Part shown: positions 49,015-58,452 of the stretch, piece by piece | Layout of the letters: every line of letters begins with the position of its first letter | Position numbering within the stretch: position 1 is the stretch's first letter | Assembly: GCA_913055635.1 (NCBI GenBank) | Contig: CAJXLK010000019.1 | Location: 1 to 64,000 of the forward strand | Direction of reading: 5' to 3' | Source: an uncultured Bacteroidota bacterium | GTDB taxonomy: Bacteria > Bacteroidota > Bacteroidia > Bacteroidales > UBA12077 | Length of the DNA: 64,000 bases | Translations under genes and position numbers: made by a program | Notes under the pieces: model-generated | Databases searched by the model: none | Seen by the model: the letters and a program-made list of their open reading frames with translations, nothing else | What the model was told of the DNA's origin: nothing

Positions 49015-51446
49015 TGAAAAAAACATTGTGGTGGGTGTCGCTGACCCTGCTTTTTTTAGGCTTTTCCACCCTTTATGGGCAGCAACGACAGGCTGTATTG
49101 GAGGGTAAGGTAATCACCCGGGATAACGCAGAGCCCCTGAGCGGGGTTAACCTGATGCTATACAATGCCGGCGACCAATCAAGCCCCATAGGCACGACCA
49201 TCACCAATATGGATGGGCAGTATCGTTTCAAGGGGCTTTCGCGCGGTGAATATGTACTGGTTGCCAGCCACGTTGGCCATCAGCGGGTGCGTCGAACCCT
49301 CACTGTGGATCAGGCCGGGAAGCAGGTGGACATCACCATGCAATCGCAAAACATTGACCTGGGTGAAGTCATTGTCACGAGCCTGCACCAGCAACAGCGG
49401 GTCAAGGAGGTCTCCATGCCGATGGAAGTGATGGATGAGGCAGATATCAGTCGCCTGGCGGCCTTTTCACCTTCACAAGCCCTGGCGGCAGAACCGGGCA
49501 TCACCCTGCAGAACGACGGGGTATGGGCCACCAGCGTCAATATCCGGGGCATGAGCGAACAACGGATTGTCACCCTGGTCGACGGCAACCGCATTGAGAC
49601 AGCCACCGACCTGGCCGCCGGCCTGTCGATGGTGGACATGAGCGATCTCCAACGGGTAGAGGTGATCAAGGGAGCGGCTTCCTCTATCTACGGAACAGGT
49701 GCCATGGGTGGTGTGGTCAACTTCATCACCAAAAGCGGAACCTTTGCTGGCGAAGCCTATACCCGCGGTACCCTCTCCTCGTCATTCCATAGCGTCAACG
49801 ACATGCTCTTTCGAAAACTCTCGATCAGCACCGGTGCCGATTATGGCTACATCCGCATCAATGGGATGCAGCGAAATGCCTCGGACATAAACACCCCAAG
49901 AGGCACCCTTGAAAACAGCCAGTTCACCGACCACAGCCTGAGCCTGGATGCAGGGATTAAACCCCTTGAAAACCATACCCTCGAAATACAACTCCATCGA
50001 TTCCTGGCCCGCGATGTAGGTATACCCGGTGGTGCCCCCTTCCCCGGCCCGGCCAAAGCCACCTACCCCAAAGAACGACGAAACCTCTACAGCGCCACCT
50101 ACCAGATAACAGATATAACCCCGGCCCTGTCTGAACTCTCCTTCAAATATTACCACCAGTACATCCTGCGCGACGTTAAATTGCTGCCCAATGCCCCAGC
50201 TCAACAGGCAGGAAACTTCAGGATCACCCCGCAAAAAATCACCCCTCAGGGCCAACACTATACCGACGGCTTGAAACTCAAAAGCGACTGGCAGCTTTTT
50301 AACGGCCACCAAGTCACAGCCGGAATAGACCTTTGGCAGAGACGCCTGAGAACACAACGCCAGAAATACATACAAAGAGAAACCCTCAATGACCAGGGAC
50401 AACCCGTTGACACCACCCAAATCATACGGGGAGAAAAGCCAATCCCGGATTCCCGCTTTCAAAGTGCCGGGATATTCGTTCAGGACCGGTTTGCCTTACT
50501 GAATGATCAATTGAAAATCACCGTGGGCGGCCGTTACGACCTGCTGGGAATACACAACAACCGGGCCCTGGACCCACATTACCTGATTGTGGATGGTCAA
50601 AAAAATCCCAATCCGCCAAACCAACGCATCACCTTTGAGCAGCGGGATGTGTCCAACAAATCATGGAGTGCCGATCTGGGTTTCGTATACCAGTTAACCC
50701 GGGTGCTGGATGTGACCCTGTCTATGGGCCATTCCTTCCGTTCACCCTCGCTGGAGGAAAGATACAAATACATCGATCTGGGCAACAAAGTCAGAATCGG
50801 TGATCCCGACCTCAAACCGGAAAAAGGCTACAACCTGGACGCCGGCTTCCGGGTATGGCATCCCGATATCAACCTGCGGGTCAATGGCTTTGTTAATCGG
50901 TTCCGGGACCTGATCGTGGAACAACCCGGTGAGTACATCTACACTTACAGCACCGGTCCGCTGGCCGGTACCCGCGATACCCTGCCAGCCCTGATCAATT
51001 CCAATGTCAGCCAGGCCCTTTACTACGGGGTGGATCTGAAATTTGACATCAGCCTCCTGCCCAGCCTGGTATGGCACGGTTCAATGTCGCTGGTGCGGGG
51101 ACGCGATACCAAAAATAAAGAGCATCTGCCGCTGATCCCGCCACTGAACGGCACAATCGGTTTCAAATACACCCTGCCGGGCTCGATCACCATGGATCTG
51201 TATTCCGAATGGGCCGCCGACCAGGATAAGGTTGCCCCGGGCGAATCACCCACTCCCGGATATGCCATCGTGAATTTCAGGGCCCATTCCAAACCCATCA
51301 ACCTGAACTTTGCCCGTTTGAGCCTCTCCGGCGGGGTGAACAATATCTTCAACAAAGCCTATCAAAATCATTTGTCCACCAACCGGGGAATCATTCAAAC
51401 CGAACCCGGCAGAAACCTCTATATTAAAATGCAACTGCATTTCTAA
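49011..51446 (+). CDS. TonB-dependent outer membrane receptor
   Basis: An 811-residue receptor. A signal peptide is followed by a CarboxypepD_reg-like domain at about 27-110 (VLEGKVITRDNAEPLSGVNL), a plug with ITLQNDGVWATSVNIRG and VEVIKGAASSIYGTGAMGGVVN, then the beta-barrel ending in Phe (LYIKMQLHF). The length and plan are those of a FepA/BtuB-like siderophore or metal-chelate receptor, not a SusC. It is coupled (ATGA) to the TM1266-type gene and precedes hydG by 32 bases, so iron supply for hydrogenase assembly is a reasonable guess. Confidence 0.92.
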   Translation: MMKKTLWWVSLTLLFLGFSTLYGQQRQAVLEGKVITRDNAEPLSGVNLMLYNAGDQSSPIGTTITNMDGQYRFKGLSRGEYVLVASHVGHQRVRRTLTVDQAGKQVDITMQSQNIDLGEVIVTSLHQQQRVKEVSMPMEVMDEADISRLAAFSPSQALAAEPGITLQNDGVWATSVNIRGMSEQRIVTLVDGNRIETATDLAAGLSMVDMSDLQRVEVIKGAASSIYGTGAMGGVVNFITKSGTFAGEAYTRGTLSSSFHSVNDMLFRKLSISTGADYGYIRINGMQRNASDINTPRGTLENSQFTDHSLSLDAGIKPLENHTLEIQLHRFLARDVGIPGGAPFPGPAKATYPKERRNLYSATYQITDITPALSELSFKYYHQYILRDVKLLPNAPAQQAGNFRITPQKITPQGQHYTDGLKLKSDWQLFNGHQVTAGIDLWQRRLRTQRQKYIQRETLNDQGQPVDTTQIIRGEKPIPDSRFQSAGIFVQDRFALLNDQLKITVGGRYDLLGIHNNRALDPHYLIVDGQKNPNPPNQRITFEQRDVSNKSWSADLGFVYQLTRVLDVTLSMGHSFRSPSLEERYKYIDLGNKVRIGDPDLKPEKGYNLDAGFRVWHPDINLRVNGFVNRFRDLIVEQPGEYIYTYSTGPLAGTRDTLPALINSNVSQALYYGVDLKFDISLLPSLVWHGSMSLVRGRDTKNKEHLPLIPPLNGTIGFKYTLPGSITMDLYSEWAADQDKVAPGESPTPGYAIVNFRAHSKPINLNFARLSLSGGVNNIFNKAYQNHLSTNRGIIQTEPGRNLYIKMQLHF

Positions 51447-51478
51447 AAAAATCGATTATTAAACCAAAAGCATTCACT

Positions 51479-52909
51479 ATGAAATTTAATCCCGGACAAT
51501 ACAAGATCAAGGATGAACGCATGCAACCGTTCATCGATGCGGACGAAATATGGAATTTCATCGAAGAAACAAAGAACCCTGACAAACAGCAAGTTCGGGA
51601 AGTCATCTCCAAATCCCTGAACAAGGAGCGGCTTTCCCTGAGAGATACCGCCATTCTGGTCAACGCCGATGACCCGGAACTGATTGAGGAGATCAAACAA
51701 GGGGCCCGCGATTTGAAAAACAAGATCTACGGCAACCGCATCGTACTGTTTGCCCCCCTTTACATTGGCAATCGCTGCACCAATGACTGCAAATACTGTG
51801 GTTTTCGAACTTCCAACAAGTATGCTGTCCGGCGCACCCTTTCCGATGAAGAAATTGTCCATGAAGTGGAAGCCTTGGAGGACAACGGCCAGAAGCGTTT
51901 AATCCTCGTTTATGGGGAGCACCCGCACTATGATGCCGATTTTATAGCCCATACGGTAAAAAAAGTGTATGAGGTCAAAAAAGGCAACGGCGAGATTCGC
52001 CGGGTCAATATCAATGCAGCCCCTTTGGACATCGAGGGTTTCAAGACCGTTTGGGAAGCCGGCATCGGCACCTACCAGATTTTCCAGGAGACTTACCATC
52101 CCAAAGCTTACAGCTGGTATCACCTGGGCGGCAAAAAGATGGATTATAACTGGCGGCTGACCTCCCTTGACCGGGCCCAGGAGGCAGGTGTGGATGATGT
52201 GGGCATTGGGGCTTTATTCGGCCTCTACGACTGGCGGTTTGAAGTATTGGGCCTGGTGCGCCATACCAATCATTTTGAGGCCTGCTACAATGTGGGGCCC
52301 CATACCATCTCTTTTCCCCGAATCAAGGATGCCGCTGAACTCGACATCGATCCCAAATGGGAGGTGAACGATGAAGATTTTGCCCGGCTGGTGGCTATCC
52401 TGCGCCTGGCCGTACCTTATACCGGCCTGATCCTGACAGCCCGCGAAAAGCCCGAGCTGCGAAAAGAAGTGATGGATTTTGGTGTCAGCCAAATAGACGG
52501 GGGCACCAAGATTGAACTGGGCTCCTATACCGACACCAAAAACGAAGAACAAAACCTGAACCGCGAACAATTCGAAATAGGCGATTCCCGCTCTCTGAAT
52601 GATGTGATCGATGAACTGCTCGAAGATGGGTTCCTCCCCTCCTTCTGCACAGCTTGCTACCGGCTGGGACGTACCGGCGAACATTTCATGGAGTTCTCCG
52701 TACCCGGATTCATCAAGCGTTATTGTACCCCCAACGCCATCCTGACCCTGGCCGAATACCTGACCGATTACGCTAAACCCCAAACGGCCGACAAAGGCTG
52801 GAAAGTCATCGAACGGGAAATTCAGAACCTGGACGGGTTCAAAAAAGTCGGGGAACTGCGCAACCGCATCGAACGCATCAAGCAGGGAGAAAGGGATCTC
52901 TATTTCTAA
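51479..52909 (+). CDS. hydG: [FeFe]-hydrogenase H-cluster maturase HydG
   Basis: A 476-residue radical SAM tyrosine lyase that makes CO and cyanide ligands for the H-cluster. The SAM cluster motif is CTNDCKYC (CX3CX2C) and the HydG-specific auxiliary cluster motif is FCTACYR with a later Cys in KRYCTPNA (CX2CX22C), which separates it from ThiH. LIVYGEHPHYDADF and QETYHPKAY fit the family. hydE, hydF and the hydrogenase itself are not in the window. The gene is expected to be part of the transcript starting near 48.68 kb. Confidence 0.95.
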   Translation: MKFNPGQYKIKDERMQPFIDADEIWNFIEETKNPDKQQVREVISKSLNKERLSLRDTAILVNADDPELIEEIKQGARDLKNKIYGNRIVLFAPLYIGNRCTNDCKYCGFRTSNKYAVRRTLSDEEIVHEVEALEDNGQKRLILVYGEHPHYDADFIAHTVKKVYEVKKGNGEIRRVNINAAPLDIEGFKTVWEAGIGTYQIFQETYHPKAYSWYHLGGKKMDYNWRLTSLDRAQEAGVDDVGIGALFGLYDWRFEVLGLVRHTNHFEACYNVGPHTISFPRIKDAAELDIDPKWEVNDEDFARLVAILRLAVPYTGLILTAREKPELRKEVMDFGVSQIDGGTKIELGSYTDTKNEEQNLNREQFEIGDSRSLNDVIDELLEDGFLPSFCTACYRLGRTGEHFMEFSVPGFIKRYCTPNAILTLAEYLTDYAKPQTADKGWKVIEREIQNLDGFKKVGELRNRIERIKQGERDLYF

Positions 52910-52968
52910 TGCGTTTTCATAAAGCTTCCTTGCCTGCAACCGGTGCCCATCGGGTTAATGATAAATAT

Positions 52969-52990
52969 TTTGTATCTTAGGGGATACAAA
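52969..52990. promoter_or_regulatory. Palindrome upstream of the second ACT-like gene
   Basis: Perfect arms TTTGTATC (52969-52976) and GATACAAA (52983-52990) around a six-base spacer, 17 bases before the ATG at 53008. It overlaps an imperfect -7-like TATCTTAG. Operator or short hairpin. Confidence 0.5.
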
Positions 52991-53007
52991 CCCCAAAAAC
53001 AAATCCT

Positions 53008-53265
53008 ATGGAAGAAAAACGCATTCTGGGCATCTTAATCACTGACCGGAAAAAGGAAGCCGGCAACGTTCAGAAAGTCCTGACCCAGTTCGGCAGCTGC
53101 ATCAAAACACGCCTTGGTCTGCACGAAACGGGCAACGAGGAGCTCAGCCGGGAAGGCCTTATTTTGCTGGAACTGGCCGGCGATCAAAAAGATAAAGACC
53201 AGTTGCAGCAGGAACTGGAAAAAATTGAGGGAACACAGACCAAAGAAATGGTTTTCTCCATGTAA
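53008..53265 (+). CDS. Second ACT-like small protein (TM1266-related)
   Basis: An 85-residue protein with the same outline as the TM1266-type gene at 48766: KRILGILITDRKKEAGNVQKVL, a CIKTRLGLHE segment, then GLILLELAGDQKDKDQLQQEL and a final EGTQTKEMVFSM. It is a likely paralogue, probably binding a small ligand as an ACT-like dimer. It follows hydG by about 100 bases with its own palindrome. A strong hairpin ends the cluster just after it. Confidence 0.65.
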   Translation: MEEKRILGILITDRKKEAGNVQKVLTQFGSCIKTRLGLHETGNEELSREGLILLELAGDQKDKDQLQQELEKIEGTQTKEMVFSM

Positions 53266-53275
53266 ACCTTCCTGT

Positions 53276-53318
53276 CCTTAGTAACAGGTCTTAGCTGCAG
53301 ACCTGTTACTAAGGCTTT
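53276..53318. terminator. Strong bidirectional-looking terminator
   Basis: Perfect 16-bp arms CCTTAGTAACAGGTCT (53276-53291) and AGACCTGTTACTAAGG (53299-53314) with a 7-base loop and CTTTT after it. It lies between the ACT-like gene and the convergent M14 peptidase gene. Confidence 0.8.
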
Positions 53319-53330
53319 TGCTATGATCCC

Positions 53331-55898
53331 TTATTCAATCAAACGACCGAAAAACAGGGCGTTCATAAACAGCTTGTTGGTACCATACCAAAAAGCTCTG
53401 AAATTCGGATTGGCTGTAAAAGAAATGATGTTGCCCCCGCCCAGTTCGGTAATATGACAATAAGGGGAATTCCCCAGGAGCTTTTGATTTTCCTCCGACA
53501 AATAGCCGCTCATCAGGGGATTCTGCTGTATCATCACCGGGGTATCATAAGGCTGAGGGGTATTTTGATAAATGGCCTCGTTGTCCTTGAACACAGGCAT
53601 CTTTTGCTCCCCCATTCCATAACCCACCGGGTGTGTCGGATCGACCGAAGCCCGGAGGATCACTCCGTTGATGGCCTGGGCCTGTAGGGCATTGCGCCTT
53701 TTGTTGTAAGGCAGGGTGCGGGTGGAATCGAGCCGGGAAATCTCCTTTTGTTCAAGATCACTCATGCCTTGATCCATAAGCCACTGGTTGGCCCGTTCCA
53801 GGGCCACCATCAAATTGCCTTCTTCCACCCAGCTTGTCAACTTCTTTTGGGTCGTCTTCCCCCACTCATAATTGCCATCGGGCAGGATGAGGGTATTGAA
53901 ATCAAACAGGTTGATTTGTTTCAGGGCTTCAGGGCGCACCATCACCACGGGAATCTGAAAACGGTGATCCAGCAGATGCCAGATCTCGCCGGATGAATAG
54001 CTGCTGGTACCTTCACCGGTGACCATTAAGATATGGGGTTGTTCGAGGCCGGCCATGCTCCAGCTGCCCAAATCCAGCCCCCGTGGGGTTAATGCGGTTT
54101 CCAGGCTGTAAATATCAATGCCCGATTGGTCGGCGACATCACGGACGATTTGGAAAACTTTTGCCGGTTGAGATTTTTGTTGGCGTGAAGAGATAAAAAC
54201 ACTGCCTGGCGGAAAAGCGACCTGGCCCTGTGGCGTTTTGGCCGTGAGCGATTTCTCTGCCGTCTTCAGGATCAGCCCTTTTTCCTGCAACTGATGCATG
54301 GCAGAATAAAGGTTATAGGGGTTGCTGCGCACCATGTAACCTACGGGGCTTTTTCCGCCCACCAGCTTACCTTCAGCGGAAGCGGTCTTATTGACCATTT
54401 TCCCCTTTAATTGATTGGCCACCTTTTGCTGATCAACGGCCTTATAGGTCAAATTAAAGGCCAGGGGCATGGTCCAGGCGGAAACATCGTAAAAGATGCT
54501 GTCCTCAAAACGGGTCCGCTTCTCAAACAAGCTCTTGATAAAACGATACTGAGGCTGATCGAGTGAAACCATGTAACTGGATTGCCGGGGAAAATCCTGA
54601 TTATCCACGGTATGATCGCTGGCTAAATGGTGTACCTGAATCTGGTGGAGATCCAGCAGCTCCAGGAAATGGCGAAGGCGGGTGGGGTCGTGCCTGGCCC
54701 GAAAAAGATAAGCTTTCACCGGGTCTTGTTGGTATTTTGCTGAAGCCTCTTCAAAAAATTCCCGCTGATAAGTATTCAGGTCGGCCCGATGCGCCATTGC
54801 GCCTTCCATGGTGGAAAGGGAAACGGTAAAATGGTTGCGGATGGATTCAGCAAAGGTTTGCCTGCCCTGGTCATTTTCAAGGACCTGCCCCATCACCCTC
54901 GATTGTTCAAACAAAATACCGATGCTGCCCTGGCCGTCGGGATAGGTCGATCCCTTGCCATAGTAAAAATCGTCAAATCCTTCTTCACTGAAATACAGGG
55001 ATCCTATCTCATCCAGGGCCCGGGCATGATGGTGGGATAATTTTTTGGTCAGGGTGAAATTGCGCTCCGGGGTTCGGGGATTGACCCGCTGGGGTTCGCC
55101 CGGTTGGAAAAAGAAGGTTGAATTGGAGCCCATCTCGTGGTGGTCGGTAACCACATGGGGTTTCCACGCATGGAAAAGTTTCAGCCGGGCTTTGGATTCA
55201 GGGTGCTGAGCCGGCATCCAATCGCGGTTCAAATCGAACCAATAGTGATTGGTGCGGCCTCCAGGCCAGGCTTCACGGAACTGTCGGTCACGCCTATCAC
55301 CCGTCTGAACCCGGTGCATATGCATATTGCTCCACTGGGCGGCCCGGTTAAAGCCATCGGGATTCAATACGGGGTCAACCAAAATCACTAGGCTGTCAAG
55401 CAAATGCTGAACCTCGGCAGAATGCGAGGCGGCCAGATAATAGGCCGTCAGCATGGCGGCATGAGCCGGGCTCGCTTCATTGCCATGTACACTATACCCC
55501 AGCCATACAATCAATGGCATATCCTGTTTCACATAAGCATTGCTGCGGCCATGGATATAATCCTGGTGCGCCTGGCGGATTTGCCTGAGGCGTTGATGGT
55601 TTTCGCGGGAAGTGATCGTAAGCATCTGCAAGGGCCGGTTTTCATGGGTGCGCCCGTATTCCTGGATGTCCACCCGCGGTGAACGTTCAGCCAAACCAGC
55701 CATATAACGCGATAGCTGATCATGCGAAAAATGCCACCAGCCAAAACGATGGCCACTGAAATGGCCCGGATAAGGCATATCCTGCCTGACAGCAGCGGTA
55801 TCTCCGCCTAAATAAAAGGACAGACCCTTTTGGGCAAAACCCATCGTAGTGGTAAAAATCAACAGCAGGGCAAGAAAATAGACACGGAAAAAGTTCAT
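53331..55898 (-). CDS. M14-family zinc carboxypeptidase, secreted
   Basis: An 855-residue exported protein. A signal peptide is followed by an M14 peptidase domain at about 55-370: the zinc ligands HGNEAS (HxxE) follow YSVHGNE, VDPVLNPDGF and WFDLNRDWM are standard, and ILFEQSR supplies the likely catalytic Glu. The remaining 450 residues include a class I glutamine amidotransferase-like region (HILMVTGEGTSSYSSGEIW and LILPDGNYEW), as in other large Bacteroidota M14 proteins. It presumably digests peptides outside the inner membrane. Confidence 0.88.
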   Translation of the reverse strand: MNFFRVYFLALLLIFTTTMGFAQKGLSFYLGGDTAAVRQDMPYPGHFSGHRFGWWHFSHDQLSRYMAGLAERSPRVDIQEYGRTHENRPLQMLTITSRENHQRLRQIRQAHQDYIHGRSNAYVKQDMPLIVWLGYSVHGNEASPAHAAMLTAYYLAASHSAEVQHLLDSLVILVDPVLNPDGFNRAAQWSNMHMHRVQTGDRRDRQFREAWPGGRTNHYWFDLNRDWMPAQHPESKARLKLFHAWKPHVVTDHHEMGSNSTFFFQPGEPQRVNPRTPERNFTLTKKLSHHHARALDEIGSLYFSEEGFDDFYYGKGSTYPDGQGSIGILFEQSRVMGQVLENDQGRQTFAESIRNHFTVSLSTMEGAMAHRADLNTYQREFFEEASAKYQQDPVKAYLFRARHDPTRLRHFLELLDLHQIQVHHLASDHTVDNQDFPRQSSYMVSLDQPQYRFIKSLFEKRTRFEDSIFYDVSAWTMPLAFNLTYKAVDQQKVANQLKGKMVNKTASAEGKLVGGKSPVGYMVRSNPYNLYSAMHQLQEKGLILKTAEKSLTAKTPQGQVAFPPGSVFISSRQQKSQPAKVFQIVRDVADQSGIDIYSLETALTPRGLDLGSWSMAGLEQPHILMVTGEGTSSYSSGEIWHLLDHRFQIPVVMVRPEALKQINLFDFNTLILPDGNYEWGKTTQKKLTSWVEEGNLMVALERANQWLMDQGMSDLEQKEISRLDSTRTLPYNKRRNALQAQAINGVILRASVDPTHPVGYGMGEQKMPVFKDNEAIYQNTPQPYDTPVMIQQNPLMSGYLSEENQKLLGNSPYCHITELGGGNIISFTANPNFRAFWYGTNKLFMNALFFGRLIE

Positions 55899-55974
55899 TC
55901 GTATAAAGTTTAATTAACAGTTTGTATTTCAGTATAATAATAGTATATCATCGTTGATCTCGGTAACCTCTGCC

Positions 55975-56073
55975 ATGGAACCTGCATGGAATAATCATGT
56001 CCTTGTTGAGAAAGTTACTGGAGGCAGGTTTCATGGGAATAAAGACTTATTAAAAGTTATCAATCAGTATAGT
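55975..56073. repeat. Dispersed hairpin element, copy B
   Basis: Arms ATGGAACCTG (55975-55984) and CAGGTTTCAT (56025-56034); loop with TCATGTCCTTGTTG. The downstream flank ACTTATTAAAAGTTATCAATC is shared with copy A at 23.6 kb, giving about 80% identity over roughly 98 bases by eye. Confidence 0.8.
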
Positions 56074-56112
56074 ATAGTATTGCACCATTTGTCATTTAAC
56101 GGAACGTTATCC

Positions 56113-56244
56113 ATGGAGACCGCATGCTTTATGCATTTCATTGTTATGGGAGTGCGTGCATCATCCTGCTGTAAAGGTTCCTGCATGCTTTTTTATTTAA
56201 GGCAATGCAATGACTTGTAGTTCACTCTCATGCATGGGATTTCA
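56113..56244. repeat. Diverged members of the hairpin family
   Basis: ATGGAGACCGCATG (56113-56126) resembles the left arm, GGTTCCTGCATGC (56176-56188) a second left arm, and CATGCATGGGATTTCA (56229-56244) a right arm. AATGCAATGACTTG between them matches the reverse complement of the loop of the 28.4 kb copy. Confidence 0.4.
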
Positions 56245-56443
56245 AAATGAAATGGAGCTATCATCTATGGTCATTAGATCTTCTTCACCGGATAAAGTTT
56301 AAAAAATATTCGCCTGCGTCCATATCCGGTGCCCTTTTGATCGCGCTCCAAAACAAATACGAAGCGGGTGTTATTCATCAATTTTTCTTAAATTGGTCCT
56401 TCAATGCCCCCATTAAGGCTAAACCATCAGAATTTTGCCCCAA

Positions 56444-56577
56444 TGTTTAAACTGGAGAAGTTTCTGCTTGTTATAGTTTAGCCGTTGTTTAAACCGCGAT
56501 GGGGTTTGATTGTTGCACGTCAGCCTCTGTTTAAATCCTACAGAGCTCTACTTGTTATAGATCAGCCGATGTTCAAC
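56444..56577. repeat. Pair of degenerate direct repeats
   Basis: Units of about 50 bases at 56444-56494 and 56528-56577. Both open with TGTTTAAA and share CTTGTTATAG followed by AGCCG and TGTT-AA. Period 84 bases. No function evident. Confidence 0.45.
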
Positions 56578-56763
56578 TCTGCTGGTCAGAATACGGCCGC
56601 ATTGAGCCATTCTTGCGCCCCCAACCTCAGGATAAAGGGCTATTACGGGCTGTATGGGGCACGAGAGCCTTGATCTGAGGGATTCATTAAATTGGTGGGG
56701 GTAAAATCAGATCAAACAAGCCCTAATTAAGTCAAAATCAAGTCAAATCAAAGAGCGATAACC

Positions 56764-57429
56764 ATGACCAATCAGGAACAAGACCAAACCAACAGGATTC
56801 CGCTCATAGGAGAGCGTTTTCCGGAGATGCACGTAGTTACCACCCATGGCCCCCAGGTACTGCCCCGTTATTACAAGGGCAAATGGATGGTGCTGTTCAG
56901 TCATCCGGCCGATTATACACCGGTATGCACCACTGAATTTGCTGCATTGGCCAAAAGAATTGAAGAATTCAGGGCCCTCAATACCGAGTTAATCGGTTTA
57001 TCCATGGACCAGGTTTTTTCGCACATCAAGTGGCTGGAATGGATTAAAGAGAAGCTGGGCATTGAGGTTACCTTCCCGGTGATTGCCGACAGCAAGGGGC
57101 ATATAGCAACACGCCTGGGCATGTTGCAGCCCGGCAGGGGTTCTTCCACGGTAAGGGCTGTTTTCATTGTAGATCCCAACAGTTTCATCAGGTTGGTTCT
57201 CTATTACCCTTCGGAGGTAGGCAGAAAGACCGATGAAATCCTTCGCACCATCAAAGCCCTGCAGCTGTCCGACCAGCAAAACGTTTCCACCCCCGCCGAC
57301 TGGCCCGAAAATGATTTGATTGAAAACAAGGTGGTTTTGCCACCGGCCAAAGATGTGGATTCAGCCGAGAAAAGGAAAAACTGCGAAAATTCCTACGACT
57401 GGTGGTTCTGCTATAAAGATCCCGATTGA
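56764..57429 (+). CDS. Peroxiredoxin, Prx6/archaeal type
   Basis: A 221-residue thiol peroxidase. The peroxidatic Cys is in [16 protein letters not shown]. The large size, [15 protein letters not shown] and [23 protein letters not shown] place it in the Prx6 group. The C-terminal tail has two more Cys ([15 protein letters not shown]), the likely resolving residues as in archaeal members. It would reduce hydrogen peroxide and organic peroxides in the cytoplasm. Confidence 0.93.
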   Translation: MTNQEQDQTNRIPLIGERFPEMHVVTTHGPQVLPRYYKGKWMVLFSHPADYTPVCTTEFAALAKRIEEFRALNTELIGLSMDQVFSHIKWLEWIKEKLGIEVTFPVIADSKGHIATRLGMLQPGRGSSTVRAVFIVDPNSFIRLVLYYPSEVGRKTDEILRTIKALQLSDQQNVSTPADWPENDLIENKVVLPPAKDVDSAEKRKNCENSYDWWFCYKDPD

Positions 57430-57505
57430 TTCACCTCATAAGGATTGAACCCACAGCAAAAAATGGAATTTTGCCGGTGGTTCTGCTATAGAGCCCCTGA
57501 CTGAT
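57401..57505 (+). repeat. Duplicated 3' end of the peroxiredoxin gene
   Basis: The last 29 bases of the gene (57401-57429, starting GGTGGTTCTGCTATA) recur in degenerate form at 57477-57505, including an in-register TGA. The second copy is outside any gene. Confidence 0.6.
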
Positions 57506-57594
57506 GAGACAAGGAAATCAAAGCAGGCCAACAATTCTGAAATCGAGGTATGGAAGCATCCACCGGCTCTTTTTATTAAGGCGAAAGGGGGCAT

Positions 57595-58383
57595 TCATTT
57601 TTTACGGGGGTTGCCCATCCCTCTAAGGTAGAGGTCTTTTTTGATCTGAAAATCTTTTTCCGGCTGCAATCTTTGGCCGATGGGCTGGATCAGCTCCCTG
57701 CCTTCGGCCCGGGGATTTTTGATTTTCGGATCGATGGGGTAGGCATTCATATACTGGGCCGGATAGGGGCTCATCAGCCCGAGGATATCCTGAAGGGGTG
57801 TTTGCTGGCTGAGCCATTCTTTTTCAGCATCTTCAGGCAGGATGACCGGTGAGCGGTGATGGGGCAGTTTACGGATCAACTCATTGGCCACGGTGGTAAT
57901 AATGGAGAAGGATTCGAGCTGTTCGCCTGTTTGGGGATTTTTCCAGCGATCCCAAATGCCGGCGAAGGCAAAAGGACGCCGGTGATTTTTCAGGTACAGC
58001 AGATAGGGCTTGCTCAGTCCCTGCTCGGTAGTTCCTTCAATAAAGGCATCGGCCACCACCAGGCATCGCTGTGAGCGCACCGGTTTGCGAAAAGCGGGTT
58101 TGCGATGAATTTCGCGTGCCCCTCGGTAATTGGGATCATTCTCCTTATTCTTGCTGCCTTCGGCCCGGGCATTGAAAAGGTACATGGGCTTTTTGGACCA
58201 AAAAGGCGTCAGCCCGAACTGATACATTTGCAGCTGGTCAGGCTTCTCACTGGTGATCACCGGCGCTTTTTGGCCGGGGCTGATGTTGTAGCTGGGCTTA
58301 TACCCCAGTTGTTCCGGGACACTCACCTGGAAACGTTTTTCAATGGTTTCCACCTTCTGCACTTCGATGTATCTGCCGCACAT
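57595..58383 (-). CDS. SRAP (YedK/HMCES) abasic-site protein
   Basis: A 262-residue SOS-response-associated peptidase family protein. MCGRY places the catalytic Cys2 at the N-terminus after Met removal; NISPGQKAPVI, NARAEG and RCLVVADAFIEG follow, with the active-site His in KLPHHRSPVIL. These proteins crosslink to abasic sites in single-stranded DNA and protect them. At 262 residues it is slightly long because of a basic tail. Related in theme to dinB and the S24 repressor at 11-13 kb but not linked to them. Confidence 0.93.
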   Translation of the reverse strand: MCGRYIEVQKVETIEKRFQVSVPEQLGYKPSYNISPGQKAPVITSEKPDQLQMYQFGLTPFWSKKPMYLFNARAEGSKNKENDPNYRGAREIHRKPAFRKPVRSQRCLVVADAFIEGTTEQGLSKPYLLYLKNHRRPFAFAGIWDRWKNPQTGEQLESFSIITTVANELIRKLPHHRSPVILPEDAEKEWLSQQTPLQDILGLMSPYPAQYMNAYPIDPKIKNPRAEGRELIQPIGQRLQPEKDFQIKKDLYLRGMGNPRKK

Positions 58384-58452
58384 GATCTTTGGATTTGGGT
58401 GAACCGGGTATAAGTTAATGAAAAAAAAGCTTTAGGGCAAACCCGAACGCGA

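Larger units (their letters stand above)
55899..56763. other. 865-base divergent intergenic region rich in repeats
   Basis: No convincing gene lies here; the short open frames (for example 55954-56220, 56247-56450 and 56485-56673) run through the repeats and match nothing I know. The region holds two hairpin-family members and a pair of degenerate 50-base direct repeats, listed separately. It separates the M14 peptidase from the peroxiredoxin gene. Confidence 0.5.

Noticed and set aside
55954-56673. Several 60-90 codon frames in the M14-peroxiredoxin gap
   Set aside because: They run through repeat elements, have no recognisable domains and no promoter or start context.
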